DNA from: Diplolepis rosae
Lineage: Eukaryota; Arthropoda; Insecta; Hymenoptera; Diplolepididae
Assembly (NCBI GenBank): GCA_030998225.1
Contig: JAPYXD010000715.1
Coordinates: forward strand, 3,720,001 to 3,784,000
Length of the DNA stretch: 64,000 nt
Reading direction: 5' to 3'
Shown here: positions 10,540 to 22,139 of the stretch, in pieces
How the letters are laid out: each line of letters starts with the position of its first letter
How positions within the stretch are numbered: the first letter of the stretch is position 1
Made by a program: the position numbers and the translations under genes
The notes under the pieces: model-generated
Told to the model about the DNA's origin: nothing
Seen by the model: only the letters and a program-made list of their open reading frames with translations
Database searches by the model: none

Positions 10540-11300
10540 TTGTATGAAATATATTTATTAACATAAAATAGACGACAAGCAAGCACCATGGAAATAGTAA
10601 TAACATAGAAGATTCAAAGTTGATTACTCAGTGTCACTCAAACTACATGAAGCATATGCTATTGGCTTATCTTTGCCCATTTTACCTTGTGATAATATAC
10701 CTTCTATTGCTTATCATGAGGTATCTGTTGTGAGAACAAAGGGTTGACAAAAATCAGGTCGTTGTAAAAGTGGTTCTTTACACAATTTTGATTTTAAAAT
10801 ATTAAAAGCTATTTGCTGTTTATCGTTCCATATGAAAAGAGTATCCTTTTTTAGAAGTTGATTAAGAGGATTGGCAATTTTTGAAAATCCTTCGATAAAT
10901 CTGCGATAATTTAAGATAAAAAATTGTTTGACATTCTTTTGTGTTTTTGAACTGCAAATTCGTTTACGACTATTATTTTGTTCGGGTCTGGTCCAACTCT
11001 ATTTTTATCAATTACATGACCTAAATATCATACCTCAGGTCGTAGAAATTCGCATTTGTCTGTTTGTAAATGAAGGTTTGATTTTCGAAGACGTTGTATT
11101 AAATTATTAAATTTTTTCTTGTCTTCTTCTAGATGACTATGTCGTTAAGATATACAAAGAGTTCTGTCTCTATTAATCCAGTTAAAGTAATATCCATTAC
11201 CCTTTGAAATATAGTAGGAGCGGTTTTTAAACCAAAGGGCATTCTATCAAATTCATAATGGCCATGAGGTGTAGAAAATGCAGTTCTTCATATGTTATGT
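10540..11300 (-). pseudogene. Gypsy pol relic: RT and RNase H
   Basis: Translated on the minus strand from about 11300 downward, it gives a gypsy RT palm with a YLNDIVI box (11131-11154, where YLDD is usual), then a CEFLRPEV block and a YLGHVID segment, then an RNase H start with a TTDTS-like motif near 10713. Many stops and frame changes occur throughout. The Asp-to-Asn change at the catalytic box alone would inactivate it. Confidence 0.75.
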
Positions 11301-11750
11301 TTAAAAATCTATTTGGGTTGCCGAAAAAATTGTCGGTTTTCAAGTAGCTATTCAGAATTTTATTAGATAAATCGTCATCACTTAACTTTTTCAAATCTCT
11401 TGATTGTCTTGTTGCATTTTGAGAATCTGTTTCTTCGAAATATTCTAAAGTAGTAGTTGGTATTGATATCGTTACTGTGTTACAGGCGGTCCAAAGTGTG
11501 AAACATTTTTTTGGTAAATGTTTTGCCTGATGTACAAAATCTAATTTATGGAATTTGGATTGCTTTTAGAAGTGAAATCAATGCACACTTTTGAGTGTTT
11601 GTAACCTGATTGCATTCCAATGGCTAATGCAACTCAGCATTTCTGGTCATACGAGCTGGTCTTGAGATGTAAAGCAATTCCTAAATTAACCTTTCCAGTT
11701 ATTCAAATACATTTAAATAATAAAACTTTTAGAGGTAAGAATGGTTCGCC
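11301..11750 (-). pseudogene. Probable upstream part of the same gypsy relic
   Basis: The minus-strand translation shows scattered retroelement-like stretches (for example a TTLEYFEETDSQN segment near 11430-11470) separated by stops. It lies upstream of the RT block on the same strand. I cannot name the domain, and gag-pol linker is only a guess. Confidence 0.35.
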
Positions 11751-13320
11751 CTTATGTTTTTCAAGTGCACCAATGTTTTATTAGGTAGATTAATTGATAA
11801 CGAGAGTGCATAGGGACTCGACCGCTATGGACTGTAAAGGTATGAAATAAGAGAAAAGCGAGGAATGAGTGTAAAGCGAGAGCGATGATATAAGAACTAG
11901 GATGAGTGGAGAAAGAATAGAATAGGAAAGAAAATGAGCAATAGCAGACTCGCAACTATATCATCGCGAAAGAATGGATGAAAAGAAGAGGAAGGAGAGG
12001 GGAAGGGGGAGAGATATCCAGCACACGTACACCCATGCACTGTTTTGCCACTATAGCTTTCGACCGTTTGTCAATTCCTCCTTTCGTTCGCCCATGCACA
12101 TGCCTAATATACCGATCTCTTTTAGAAAATCTTGATGTGCTCTGCTATGCATCACGAGGCTAGCATATATTTCATAATTACATCTTCTCGTGAGCCTATC
12201 CTCGATCAAATGCCCTTGCCAGCTTATCTCCCGCCACAAAGGCCACGTGCTTTTTGTAACTAAAACCTAAGACTCATTTGAGTGTTTAAATAATTAATTT
12301 AATTAATTAAATAATTAAATAATTATTTTAAAGCTTTTAATCCACATAAAGATTATAAGCCTAGACTAATCAAATATATTTCAACTTACTCTGAAATATA
12401 TTAGAAAATAAAATCGTTTCTACAATTTGATATCCATGCATCAAATATTAAAAATCGATGAGCGCATTTCCTTCCTCACGATAGGGGTAGAAAGACGGGA
12501 GAAATATTTACCATCTAAGAATCAGCAAATGATGCAATAACCACATCAGCATTTGTGTAAATTCCTAAATTCTCCCTGCCGTTATTACCTCTGTCCAATC
12601 ATTAACTCCTTAATCATCATAAAACCCTGCCATGCTCACCTCGCGATGAACTAGTAAAACTGATCGAGGTAAAATCAAATCTGCAGTCTTCTGAGTGTCT
12701 TGACCGGGTTCAGACCTTGGAATAGTAAAGAAAATATTCTTCTTTCATCGTGCCCGTCTGCGGTCTATGGCGACAGTTTTCAGATTCGGTAGTTAACTAA
12801 AATCGTAAAGTTGCCTATCGGAACATTTTACAAAAGCTTGTCGGACGAACGTAAAATACACAAGCCTTCATCTGGACGGAAGCAAATATATAACATATAT
12901 TGAAATATATGAAAATATGTTTTTTATATATCTGTCTTCCGCGGACTATTTTAAAGTCCAATTCGTTTGACAAAACGGCAAAGCGGTAGTGATCATTTTT
13001 CATCAAATATATATTAGAAATAATAGGAAAATTTAACGGTGAAAAGGGCAAATTCAAAAGCATTCGACCCTTTTCCGGTTCAAAGCCAACCATTCCTTTT
13101 TCTTATTAAAACTAATAGAAAGTGGCGAAAAGGGTGTTTATGTGCGCGTATGTTGTGCGTGACTCACGAATAAGACTCGAGTTGTGTTTTTGAGCAACGA
13201 TTAGTAGAAAACCTTCCCGCCCAGTCGAGGACGAATAAGGAGCTCAGGGATAAATATCTGTCTCTCACACTCTCCTAGGACTGGTAGAGTTAAGAGAAAC
13301 TTATTGTAAGAACTAACAGG
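11751..13320. other. No recognisable gene
   Basis: Short frames (11761-11955, 11978-12163, 12815-13093) have no family resemblance or splice context. The region includes a purine-rich patch (about 11840-12015) and an ATTA/TTAA-rich palindromic run at 12288-12330. I see no intact repeat ends. Confidence 0.5.
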
Positions 13321-13960
13321 TGTCTTTCCAATTGTATCTATATATATGGGTCATTTCATGGGAGATTTACAGTCAAAATTTTTTTTCGACGAAACATTTT
13401 TTTTTGCCTTTTTACTTGGAAAATAATCGACACGTATTTTTTTTTCAATGTTATACTTGAAAATTTCGAGATATAATTTTTTTAAGTTTGGCACTCGGGA
13501 AAATTTTTTTTTCCAACAGCTCACTGTAAAAGCAGTTTTGCATATAAAATCTAACCCTTGCACTTGAAATTCGCGAAAGTGTACAAGCTTTCAAAAAAGT
13601 TATAGCACACATTTCGTTGTTTTTTTGTAATAACAATATAGTACATTTTTATAAACAATTGAATTTTTTTTTAATTTGGAACTAATTTTTTTCGATTTTT
13701 TTGTTTCTAAATCTTTGTTGAAGTTTTTTCAATATGCAGGCAAAATTTTGGAATGGAAAAATAGAAACTGTAGGTGTAATTAATTTATAAAATCTGTCCC
13801 GCGCGTTGCAACGAGCGAGCTCGCACGCTGCATCTACGCTTAAGCTTGACTAGGCATGCTGGGACTCGAAGCATGTGTGGCAGTGAATGCAGTGACCGCT
13901 GTTTTAGTTTTCTGTGAATGTTTCTCAAGTGTTCACCTATTTCAAATTAATACAGAAATG
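13321..13960. other. T-rich repeat-like stretch
   Basis: Starting at GGGTCATTTCATGGGAG (13348), the plus strand carries many T runs (8-9 bases) separated by short mixed sequence, such as TTTTTTTTCGACGAAACATTTTTTTT. This looks like the end of an unclassified repeat, but no partner copy is in the window. Frames on the minus strand here are Lys/Phe-rich artefacts of the T runs. Confidence 0.35.
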
Positions 13961-13969
13961 CCAATCTCT

Positions 13970-15660
13970 CCTTCTTTTCCATCTGGTCGGCTTTCTCATT
14001 GCCCTTGATCCCTGAGTGACCAGGGACACAAATCAGGGCCACATTATTTTGTTCCGTAAGTTGGTTTAGTACCTTTTTGTACTCTCACACCAGAATCGAA
14101 GAGATTTCTGGTTTCCCAACCGCTTTGATAGCCGCCGGGCTATCCAAGCAGATGCTAATGCACCTGCCCGATGCTTTTTCACTTACTAGCGTTTTCGCAT
14201 AGTGGAGGATGCCGAAAACTTCCGCCTGGAAAATAGTTAGGTACTGTCCCAGGTGGATCGCCAAATGTCCATTGGAAGCCTAGTGTGCTTGGCCCACCTC
14301 GTCCACTTGCCCATAGCCGTGAGGCGTTCCATCGTCTGAGCCGCCTTTGCGATTGTTGCTATGTGAATTGGTTCCTCGCAGACAATAAAGCCCACTGCTG
14401 CCGTCGGCGTGGTCTTCATTACCCCGGCAATACCCATGAACATTACCGTCTGTAAGCGACCCACCTTCGTTTGCACCATCTTTAGTATTACCCGTGGCGA
14501 CCAAGCCATGGCAGCGTAGAGAAGCCTCGGTTTGAGAATCGCTGAGCAGAGCCAAGCGATCATTCTCGGCCCCAGACCCAAGGTTCTCTCGAAAGCCCTT
14601 CGGCATAGCCAGAAAGTTGTAATGAACCCTCTGCATTGCGCTTCCAGATGCTCCGCCCTATTCAGTTTCGTATCCAGAATAACTCCTAGATACTTCACTG
14701 ATTGTGCTTTTCGGAGTCTTTATCCGCAAAAGACGGGGCCAGTTACCCTAGCCATCTTATACTTCCTTGTGGAGACTACCAGTTCCGTCTTCTCCAGGTT
14801 TACTGATAGCCCTGATTCATTGCACCAGAGCTTTACGGTGCGGAGAGCTGACCCTGGATGCCCTTCCTCCTACTTTAATGCCTCCCCATTCCGTTGAGAG
14901 GCGCCTGTACTGCTGCATACTCTGAATTCATTCCACCAGCTGTCTTGGTACGACAAACTTCAGCGCCTCCCTACCTATCACTTCGGGGGGCGTATTGCTA
15001 AAGGCACCTTCTATATTCAAGAAAGTACCTATTACATAGCCCCCTTCCTCCAGCTGCCACTCTATTCTATTTACAGCCTCATGCAATGCCGTGTCGACGG
15101 AGCAGCCCTTTTTGGAAGGAGTGTTGCCCACTGTGAAGTGGTTTACTTGTTAACACCCTATCTCGGATATACCTCTCTACCAGGCTTTCAAGGACTTTCG
15201 AAATAAAAGATGTCAAGCTGATCGGCATGAAGTCCTTGGCAGTGGTCTTGCCCTTCTTACCCGGTTTGGGTAGAAAAACCACTCTGCTGCCTCTCCATGA
15301 CATTAGCACGCGTCCTAGAACAATAAGTACCCTGAGAATCTTCGTCAGGGGAAGTCGTTGATCCTCCAGGCCCTCTTGTAAGGGCACTGGGTAGACCCCG
15401 TCCGCCTGCGGTGATTTGTGAGGTTGAACGGTCCACACAGCCCATTCAACCTTCTTTACTGTTACAATCGAGGCCACAAATTTCCAATCTGCCCTTCTAC
15501 AGAGGCCGACCTGATACATGTCCTCTTGGACTGCTGGAATGCGCTGGAAGCCCGGGAAGTGAACCTCAATCAGCCGATTCAGGCATTCCTCTTCGCTACC
15601 CGTGAACTCTCCCGTTTCAAGTCTAATTGGCCCCAAGGGAGCATGCGTGTTTTTCGCTAG
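13970..15660 (-). pseudogene. LINE ORF2: RT and RNase H, R1/Jockey-like
   Basis: Minus-strand pieces in order are: 15636-15079, with a PHKSPQADGV block, a VVFLPKPGKK motif and a FMPISLTSFISKVLE segment (RT start); 15131-14928, with an FLNIEGAFSNT motif where the catalytic Asp is usual but Asn is read; 14698-14237, with a KYLGVILDTKL motif and thumb region; and RNase H below 14230, with a FQAEVFGILH, an ICLDSPAAI and a VPGHSGIKGNEKAD motif. The YXDD box is deleted between 14700 and 14930. The block is GC-rich compared with its surroundings. Confidence 0.85.
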
Positions 15661-16820
15661 GATCTTATGAAGGAGAGCTGTTTTTGGGACATTTTTAGTT
15701 TCCCCGCAAAAGTCTCTCCACCCGTCCTGCTTGTATTTATTAATTTTGTTCTAGTATTCCTTCTATGCCTCCTTATAGAGGCCCCAGTCGGCTGCCTCCT
15801 TCGTCTTTTGTGCCCTATTGTGCAGTTTGCTGGTTGTTCTCAAAATCCATCGGAGTTAGGCAGACATCTGGGTAGCTTGATGGTACAACGACCCTTGTCA
15901 CGGCGCTGTCAGCCACCTGTGCGTAAGAGGGGCCGTGAGTCTCAAGAGCCCTTTGTCTCTTAGCCACACTATCCGGAGAAGTTTCTTGAGACTCTTTACC
16001 CCGTTTTGTTTACCCCGAGGCCACCACGGGCGAGCTTCGGTTGTCTCCTGTCACGTCAGCTTGAAGAAGCAACGCTCTCTTTCGCCACCTCTTCTCGGCA
16101 CCACATAGATTCTTCCTTTTGACAGAAATCTCTGTGAGACGCTGCTCCACTTCTACAATCTCCTCAGGACCGCCTTAAGGAGGATTCTTCTTTACTGTGC
16201 CGGAGGTTCCCCCAGAAGAGCCCCCTCGGCACGGTTTGGGTGAGTACAGAGGCCCTGAGTCAGGGCGTCCCTTTGAGGACCCTGGTTAAGGGCCCTCGGT
16301 TGTTTTATTTGTGGTTGAGTTTGAATCCATTTCAATTCCCACGAGTAACAAGGGAAAAAATTTTCCGTCCAGCCAGAGCCCCGCTTGCCTGGATGGGGCT
16401 TGTCATAATGCGGGATGCAGCCTGGTTTCCTAGTCCACCGTAAGCGACACCACACATCCCAGCCTTGGCGTGCAGGCCCCTATCAGAGACAAGCCCCCGC
16501 CCGTTGATGCTGTTTGGTGATTTGGTTACCCTAGTTCCATTCAACCTTCGACACGGTTGGTTAGATCTTGGTTTGGGGGTCAGAGGACTCGCGTCCTCGA
16601 TATTCTGCTAGGCATGACTGGTACCCAACAGAAGGATTACTCCTTTGTTCAGACTCCACGGGCAACCGATCTCTCTGTTGCCCAGAATGCTTGGGCCTCG
16701 CAGCCCATCTTTCCTGGTTCGCAGCTCCTAAGGTGGCCGCCCGCGTGGACTCTTAAGCCCTCCCATCAGCTACAAGGGCACGTGATCCCTAGGGAGGTTT
16801 GTGCTTTGATGAAATGATAA
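15661..16820 (-). other. Probable 5' part of the same LINE
   Basis: This GC-rich DNA continues upstream of the LINE RT on the minus strand. Between 15661 and 16060 the minus-strand reading has a segment ending ALETHGPSYAQVAD, plausible as the endonuclease-to-RT linker. Beyond 16060 frames such as 16544-16332 (minus) are short and unrecognised. The base composition drops to AT-rich exactly near 16820, which I take as the 5' end. Confidence 0.4.
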
Positions 16821-16859
16821 CAATTTTCAGCAACATTACCTGGTTTTTAAAAATATTAT

Positions 16860-17600
16860 ACAATTTATATTTTTATCTCGTGCAACATTGAATCGAGTTG
16901 TTTTATTACTTCTATTATTTTTAGAATCATCCATTTTTAAATAATCTGAATTTTTATTTCATGGTAGTGCAGAAGATGCAGCCAAGTCTCTTTCTACGTT
17001 GATTGTGTCATTAAAAACTCTTCAAATGTTTCTTTTGTTTTTGCTTGGATTTCTAACACAGGACGCAGACTGCGAAAAAAGAATTGAATAACGTTTTTTT
17101 GAAGGTTCTGTTTGAAGGTATTATCTGCTTGTCCATTATTGTTGAGTCTATGAGCGTCTTCGATTCTCTCGGCAATCTCCTTAATTCTAGTTTCTTAGGA
17201 AAGTACGTTTTCTTTTTTCCACATATAGGTATTCCCTAATTCTCCTTGTAATTGAAACACACTTTTTTCAGGGGCATATACTTTTTTGAGTTTTTCAATT
17301 AATTCCTCTTTATTATTAAAAGTTGACCCAAAGATACGTTTTCTTGCTTCTCCTGATAATTTACTTTTAAATAATCGCGCTAACATCCCTCAATAAAATG
17401 TGATAATGGAATGTTACTTCCATCAGATAAGGGTACTATTTACTTCTAACGCGTCACGCAAGGATACTTGTTGACTATCAGGTAGGGCTATTTCGTTGTT
17501 TATAATTGGATTAACGTTTTCTTCCGGATTGTTGTGAACAGTTTGCTCTATTTTTTCGTTGTCGGTACTATTATCCTCGCTATCGTGAGGTCTTTAGTAG
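16860..17600 (-). pseudogene. Gypsy-type gag relic
   Basis: The minus-strand frame 17386-17195 has a LFKSKLSGEARKRIF segment and a LIEKLKKVYAP block typical of insect gypsy capsids. It continues out of frame through a TRIKEIAERIEDAHR stretch toward 16980. Upstream (17600-17400) it gives an IALPDSQQVSLRDALEV-like leader. Stops and a frameshift break it. No pol follows, so it is an isolated fragment. Confidence 0.7.
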
Positions 17601-17627
17601 AAAAATCTGAACGGTTTTTGTCATTAA

Positions 17628-17913
17628 CCCTTTGAGCCCTATGGACGCATATATGCGTCTGGCAAAAGCTATCAGTGTGGACTAAGGACGCATATATGCG
17701 TTTTGTCTTAGTCTTAATACTAAAAAATAACGCTTTTTAATCATCTAATCTCGTACAAAAGGATTACTATAACTTATTACTATTTGCACCTTGAATAGTT
17801 AATAAACAGAGTTCAGTCTAGCAAAAAAGTATTCCGTCCATAGCGATCATCAGCGCTGGCCGCGCGCCGTCCATATGGACCGCACCGGCCGCGAGTATCC
17901 AGCACTCAAAGGG
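17628..17913. mobile_element. piggyBac-type MITE, 286 bp
   Basis: It is flanked on both sides by TTAA (17624-17627 and 17914-17917), the piggyBac target duplication, with terminal inverted repeats CCCTTTGAG/CTCAAAGGG. It holds subterminal palindromes (GGACGCATATATGCGTC at 17643, GTCCATATGGAC at 17868) and has no coding capacity. It lies between a gypsy gag relic and a PLE fragment. Its end resembles the TTAACACGTTGAGCGCC end of the piggyBac at 59890, so that family might have moved it. Confidence 0.85.
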
Positions 17914-17924
17914 TTAATTTGATT

Positions 17925-18290
17925 ATTTTGTTACACTTCAAAGATGAATTGTAAGTACCAAATTTTGTAAATAAACATTATTATCAAAGGTAAAGTAGGT
18001 GTTTGCAAAAAGAAATTTAGTTCAATTGATAATTTCGTCAAATGGAATTCTACAGCAATTGTGAACAAGATGACACCTTCGATCTAAACTCTTTACGACC
18101 AAATCATGGGGTACATTAGTGAATAATGAACTGACGTCTACTGAAAGCAGAACATGATCATCATCTACAACGAGATCTTTCAATTTTCTTTTTAGATATA
18201 AACTGTCGTTTAAATGGGAATTGATGCAAATATCAGAAAAATCTTATTCGCAATAATCTTTTTTTAATTGAGCCTAGCAGCTAAGGCTAA
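17925..18290 (-). pseudogene. PLE reverse transcriptase fragment
   Basis: The minus-strand translation shows a DDDHVLLSVDVSSLFTNVP block (18180-18120 area), the PLE RT motif with the first catalytic Asp, then a frame change and a FDEIINELNFF-type segment. It ends at the MITE. It has the same layout as the RT at 52540-52600 but is more degraded. Confidence 0.75.
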
Positions 18291-18584
18291 CAAATCATGT
18301 TTTTCAGTAGACTGAATCCTGTAGAAACACCTCCCACCACTCACCAACACTTTCAAAATGAGAACTTGCTGCAAAAAAAAACGACCGTGGATGGAGGTGT
18401 AGCTGTAAAGCCACACAGACGCTAGCTTCAAACTGTGTTGAAAGTGAAAGGGATTATTTTCGTGGGTTGCGCTTCTCGGCCGTGATTCTCTTTGTTTCCT
18501 TTTTCATAAATCGCCTGCCCTGTAAAATTCTCTTTTGGCGCGTCAGGTCCCTTTTCTCGTAGCACGTCACATATTATAAAATAC
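18291..18584. other. No recognisable gene
   Basis: This mixed-composition stretch holds no supported reading frame. It separates the minus-strand PLE fragment from the plus-strand env-like relic. Confidence 0.4.
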
Positions 18585-19020
18585 ATACCAGTGGAAGTCA
18601 TGGTTCAACAAGGAAAAGAATGTTATGCAGAACTGAAGGTAATGAAAAGGAATAAAACCTATTTCCTTACACCTAGGAAGCACATAATCAAAGCAAGGGG
18701 AACTAGAATTACCTGTTATACAATTTTACTTTCTTACCATCTTATCAAAGGTAATTGGTACAAATTATTACCTTAACCAACGGAGGACTTAGAACCAATA
18801 ACAATTCAACCATGGACCCAACCAACTTCTTTTTTAAATGATGTCGCACAATAAATGCATGGTCACGGTACAGCTGACCATGATGGAATGCTGTTGATGT
18901 TATTGAACGAAGACACTATGGAGAAGACTGTGGAATCAACAGGGGCAAGACTCCGGGAAAATTTTATGACATTTGACACAGCTAGCGCCGGTGTGATATC
19001 CATCCTCTTAATACTCTAAG
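18585..19020 (+). pseudogene. Env-like relic of an insect errantivirus-type element
   Basis: The frame from about 18585 has a CYAELKVMKRNKTYFLTP segment and a HIIKARGTRITC block, with Cys spacing like the ectodomain end of insect LTR-element envelope proteins. A TAA at 18774 interrupts it and the same frame continues to about 18860, with shorter pieces to 19015. Domain assignment rests on resemblance only. The element's LTR probably starts at 19470. Confidence 0.5.
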
Positions 19021-19100
19021 GAATTAAAATGACGATAGAAATGGTTAAATGAACGGTTTTATATTACATCGCATTTACGCATGCTCAGTATACATGATGG

Positions 19101-19403
19101 GTGCTGTCTGGAGTTCACTCACTCAATGGCTCACCCAAGTCAGCAGAAAATCATCCAAACCCACATCAACTAGATTATATAAAGTTCAAGCAGGTGTGGA
19201 ATAAGGACAAACTGAAGATCAGGCACAGATTTTGCCCAGCACAAGTTCTAAGACAACATAGGATGATGCATCATCAAGCAAAAAAGAACCTGAAAGAGTA
19301 CAGAAGAGATTTTTCTCCTATAAAACATAATATAACCAAACTCAGACGGTCAATGTGTAGTCTACGGCACCTCAAAAACATCAGGACAAAAAAATACGGA
19401 TAA
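19101..19403 (+). CDS. Short ORF before a putative LTR, unknown
   Basis: This frame of about 100 codons is basic (Lys/His/Arg-rich) and has no recognised domain. It sits between the env-like relic and the LTR start at 19470, so it may be the cytoplasmic tail of env or an accessory frame. It could also be chance. Confidence 0.25.
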   Translation: MLSGVHSLNGSPKSAENHPNPHQLDYIKFKQVWNKDKLKIRHRFCPAQVLRQHRMMHHQAKKNLKEYRRDFSPIKHNITKLRRSMCSLRHLKNIRTKKYG

Positions 19404-19469
19404 CTTCAGCCTACGCAGCGTACGTTCACTAGAATTCAAAATTACTAGCAAAGCGTTTTAATGTGGGGG

Positions 19470-20590
19470 TGTTACGTCCCGGCGGATATTTAATGTACTC
19501 AAACGCTTTTTTAAAGTAATAATCAATAGACTTATATAGGATGGAAATTACAACACCTGAAAGATAAAAACAAATTTCCGGCAGACAAACCAAAGCTGGA
19601 CCTTGTCCCCTAAAAACAGATCAGGTACTTGAGATAAATGTGACCGCTATTACCAGGTGCAATATCCGGTGCATTTTATGGTTGACTCAACTGTCCTTCA
19701 ATTTATCAAAATAATATTTCCAATATCATTTTATTATATTTCCTTTTCAATCAATGCCCTAATTAAGTGGCCGGAAAGCATGATAAATTGCATACCGAAC
19801 AAGATCCAGATTTAATTCCTATCAGGCAGTTTTGAAAATTAAAACAATTAAAAAACATTTAGTTGTATACAGATCCCTAAAATGGTATTTATGACATACA
19901 GAAATAAATGTATGTAAAGGTGAATTAGTGCATAAGAACTTAACATATGATATACCTTTTCTTTCCTTCTCTCCTGTGAATAAATATATGTGTAACAGTA
20001 AAGGGGTATTCAAATAAAATAGACCACACGAACAATAATTACCACTAATACCAAGCATACGAATGAAAAATGCATTATTTCCGATGAGCCAAAAAATACG
20101 TACATCTAAAAATTCGATGAACGTATTTGAAATTCAAGATGATTGTTTAGGATTTCACATGACCTTCCATAATTTCAATATGTATATATGTATACATAAA
20201 TATATACAATTCTTACATTCTAAAATTCTGAGTATGAATATTTGAATCTCATCCTAGGTATAAAAAATTAAAACATTTATATAACGATAACAATAATTTG
20301 TTTTTAACATAACAGAGTAAAGTTTTACTAAAATCCACAATATTAAGATCAGACAATAAGTCTTTCAGGACAAGAAATAAAAAATGTCAGATTTGAATAA
20401 CAATTCTTGTAAAAGGCTAAGATGAAACGAAAACACCCGCTATAAACCTTATCTACACTCTTGCTCTCTTCCTGTTACACATAGCCCTATGGGGTGGAAG
20501 CATATATTTTAAACCTGAACCCGTATCACCACTAACCCGGATTCCTCTCAACGTCCAAACAAAAGCACAATTAAATACTTCAAGGACTCG
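19470..20590 (+). repeat. Probable LTR start, then AT-rich DNA
   Basis: TGTTACGTCCCGGCGG begins at 19470 after a G tract (GTGGGGG), resembling the LTR start at 1101. I could not find its right boundary, so the annotated span is an upper limit. Short frames here (19822-20058, 20063-20245) have no support. Confidence 0.35.
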
Positions 20591-21695
20591 AAACTAATCG
20601 AATCCTCAAAATACAAGAAACACAACCAAATTTGGACCAAAATCACAACACCTCAATAGAACCATTAGAAAAAAAACCGTGAGAAAAACAAACAAAAAAG
20701 GAGGAAAGAAGAGAGAAGGCAACCTTCCAAAACCCCTTTCTTCTTTTTCTTTCTTTCGTCCTCCTTTGTTTTTATTACCCACCACCATTTACATAAATTA
20801 AAATTTAAATATTTGTCGACGTTTCGGTGCTCTTCCAGTACCCTCCTTAGAGCTGTAACACCACAGAAAAAATTATTTAAATAAAGTTGTGTCTCCTATC
20901 ACCCTCCAAGGGGACGTAGACCCTCCTCCACGGAACGCCAACAGGAAACTGAAACAAGACCTCGTGCATCGCTCCCTCCCAAGCACCTGAAAGACCCCAA
21001 GGGTCATTCAATAAATTTAAAATTGTTCCGCAGAATCTAGAAGCCTCAAGGATATTTACTATGTAACATTGTCTTTAGAAATAACTTATCATACTTTCAT
21101 AACGTCCATTATACTCAAGCAAATCTGTTTTTAAATTTATAGAATATGTTCCCTCTCTTTTTATATATAACATTTCCATAAATTCTCTTTTTCCCTTATT
21201 ACTTTCCGAGTGTAAAATCTCTACATTGTTCCAGTCAAAGTCATGATCAGCGTATTCATTTTTATGATCAGACAAAACATTATGATAATTACACTTTCTC
21301 CCAAGATTCTTTTTATGTTCTACTCTAGTATTAATCAATATTTCTAATCTATTCAAGATGTCTTTACCCAATGTTATAAGTCCTTCCATCGTAAACGGTA
21401 TTCTAAAAATTGTATGGATTTGAAATTTTTTTCAACATAGATTGAATTGTTTTTGACGTTTGACCAAAATATGGAAGAACAATAGTGTTATTTTTATCAA
21501 GAATTTGACTTTGTGTATCCGTGTCTACGTGTCTACTTTTTCTACTTTTAATTTGTTGAATTCTAATTTTTATATGTTTTTCAATCAAATCTTGTGGGTA
21601 GTAATTAGAAAATAAAATCTTCCTAACAACTTCTAAATTTTCTGAATGGAATGATTCATGGGACAAAGAAACAGCTCTGTCAACAAGAATTAAAT
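20590..21695 (-). mobile_element. PLE copy C1 (minus strand), 5' truncated
   Basis: Read on the minus strand from about 21695 it gives the post-RT region (VSLSHESFHSENLEVV, then VLPYFGQTSKTIQSM near 21480), a frame change, a GIY-YIG endonuclease remnant (21389-21075, with VEHKKN, then HDFDWNNVEILHSES and a YIKREGTYSINLKTDL segment), then a 3' tail with a hammerhead-like motif at 20821-20850. The GIY-YIG catalytic start is deleted. It faces a second copy head to head at about 21700. Confidence 0.8.
20821..20850 (-). ncRNA. Hammerhead-like motif, PLE copy C1
   Basis: On the minus strand the order is CTAAGGAG, GGTACT, 5-base loop, AGCACC, GAAAC, then GTCGAC. The two stem strands pair except at one position. 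The hammerhead core would be CTGANGA and GAAA, and here the first box has two changes. It is placed as in other PLEs, downstream of the endonuclease. Confidence 0.45.
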
Positions 21696-21699
21696 TTAA

Positions 21700-22135
21700 A
21701 TTTAGTAGAATTCATAATGAATTCATAAAAAGAGAGGGAACATATTCTATAAATTTAAAAACAGATTTAGTTAAGTACAATGGATCCTTTCAGTTTCCTG
21801 TTGGCGTTCCGTGGAGGAGGGCCTGTGTCCCCATGGAGGGTGATAGGAGACACAACTTTATTCAAATAATTTTTCTGTGGTGTTACAGCTCTAAAGAGGG
21901 TGCTGGAAAAGCACCAGAACGTCGACGAATATTTAAATTTTAATTTATGTAAATGATGGTGGGTAATCAAAACAAAGGAGGACGAAAGAAAGAAAAAGAA
22001 GAAAGGGGTTTTGGAAGGTTGCCTTCTCTCTTCTTTCCTCCTTTTTTGTTTGTTTTTCTCACGGTTTGTTTTCTAATGGTTCTATTGAGGTGTGGTGATT
22101 TTGGTCCAAATTTGGTTGTGTTTTTTGTGTTTTGA
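21700..22135 (+). mobile_element. PLE copy C2 (plus strand), 3' end only
   Basis: It begins with the last codons of the endonuclease (KREGTYSINLKTDL, near 21728) and continues with a tail of about 350 bp that is the inverted copy of 20604-20960. The two tails are about 90% or more identical by eye. The frames 20606-20788 (-) and 21953-22135 (+) are mirror copies in this tail and probably non-coding. Confidence 0.75.
21891..21920 (+). ncRNA. Hammerhead-like motif, PLE copy C2
   Basis: CTAAAGAG (21891-21898), stem GGTGCT (21899-21904), loop GGAAA, stem AGCACC (21910-21915), then AGAAC in place of GAAAC, followed by GTCGAC. The 6-bp stem is perfect here, while in copy C1 one pair is lost and GAAAC is kept. 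The two copies thus decay at different sites of the same fold. Confidence 0.5.
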
Positions 22136-22139
22136 GAAA

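Noticed and set aside
12288..12330. AT-rich palindromic run as a replication origin or attachment site
   Set aside because: Such runs of ATTA/TTAA are common in AT-rich insect DNA, and nothing around it supports a function.
16557..16817. Plus-strand ORFs in the GC-rich block
   Set aside because: They have no homology that I recognise and lie opposite the likely 5' part of a minus-strand LINE; GC-rich sequence has few stops by chance.
20606..22135. Mirror-image ORFs of 60 codons in the two PLE-C tails
   Set aside because: They are conserved only because the tails are inverted copies, and the composition (Phe/Leu runs after a Lys/Glu/Gly-rich start) follows a polypurine/polypyrimidine tract.
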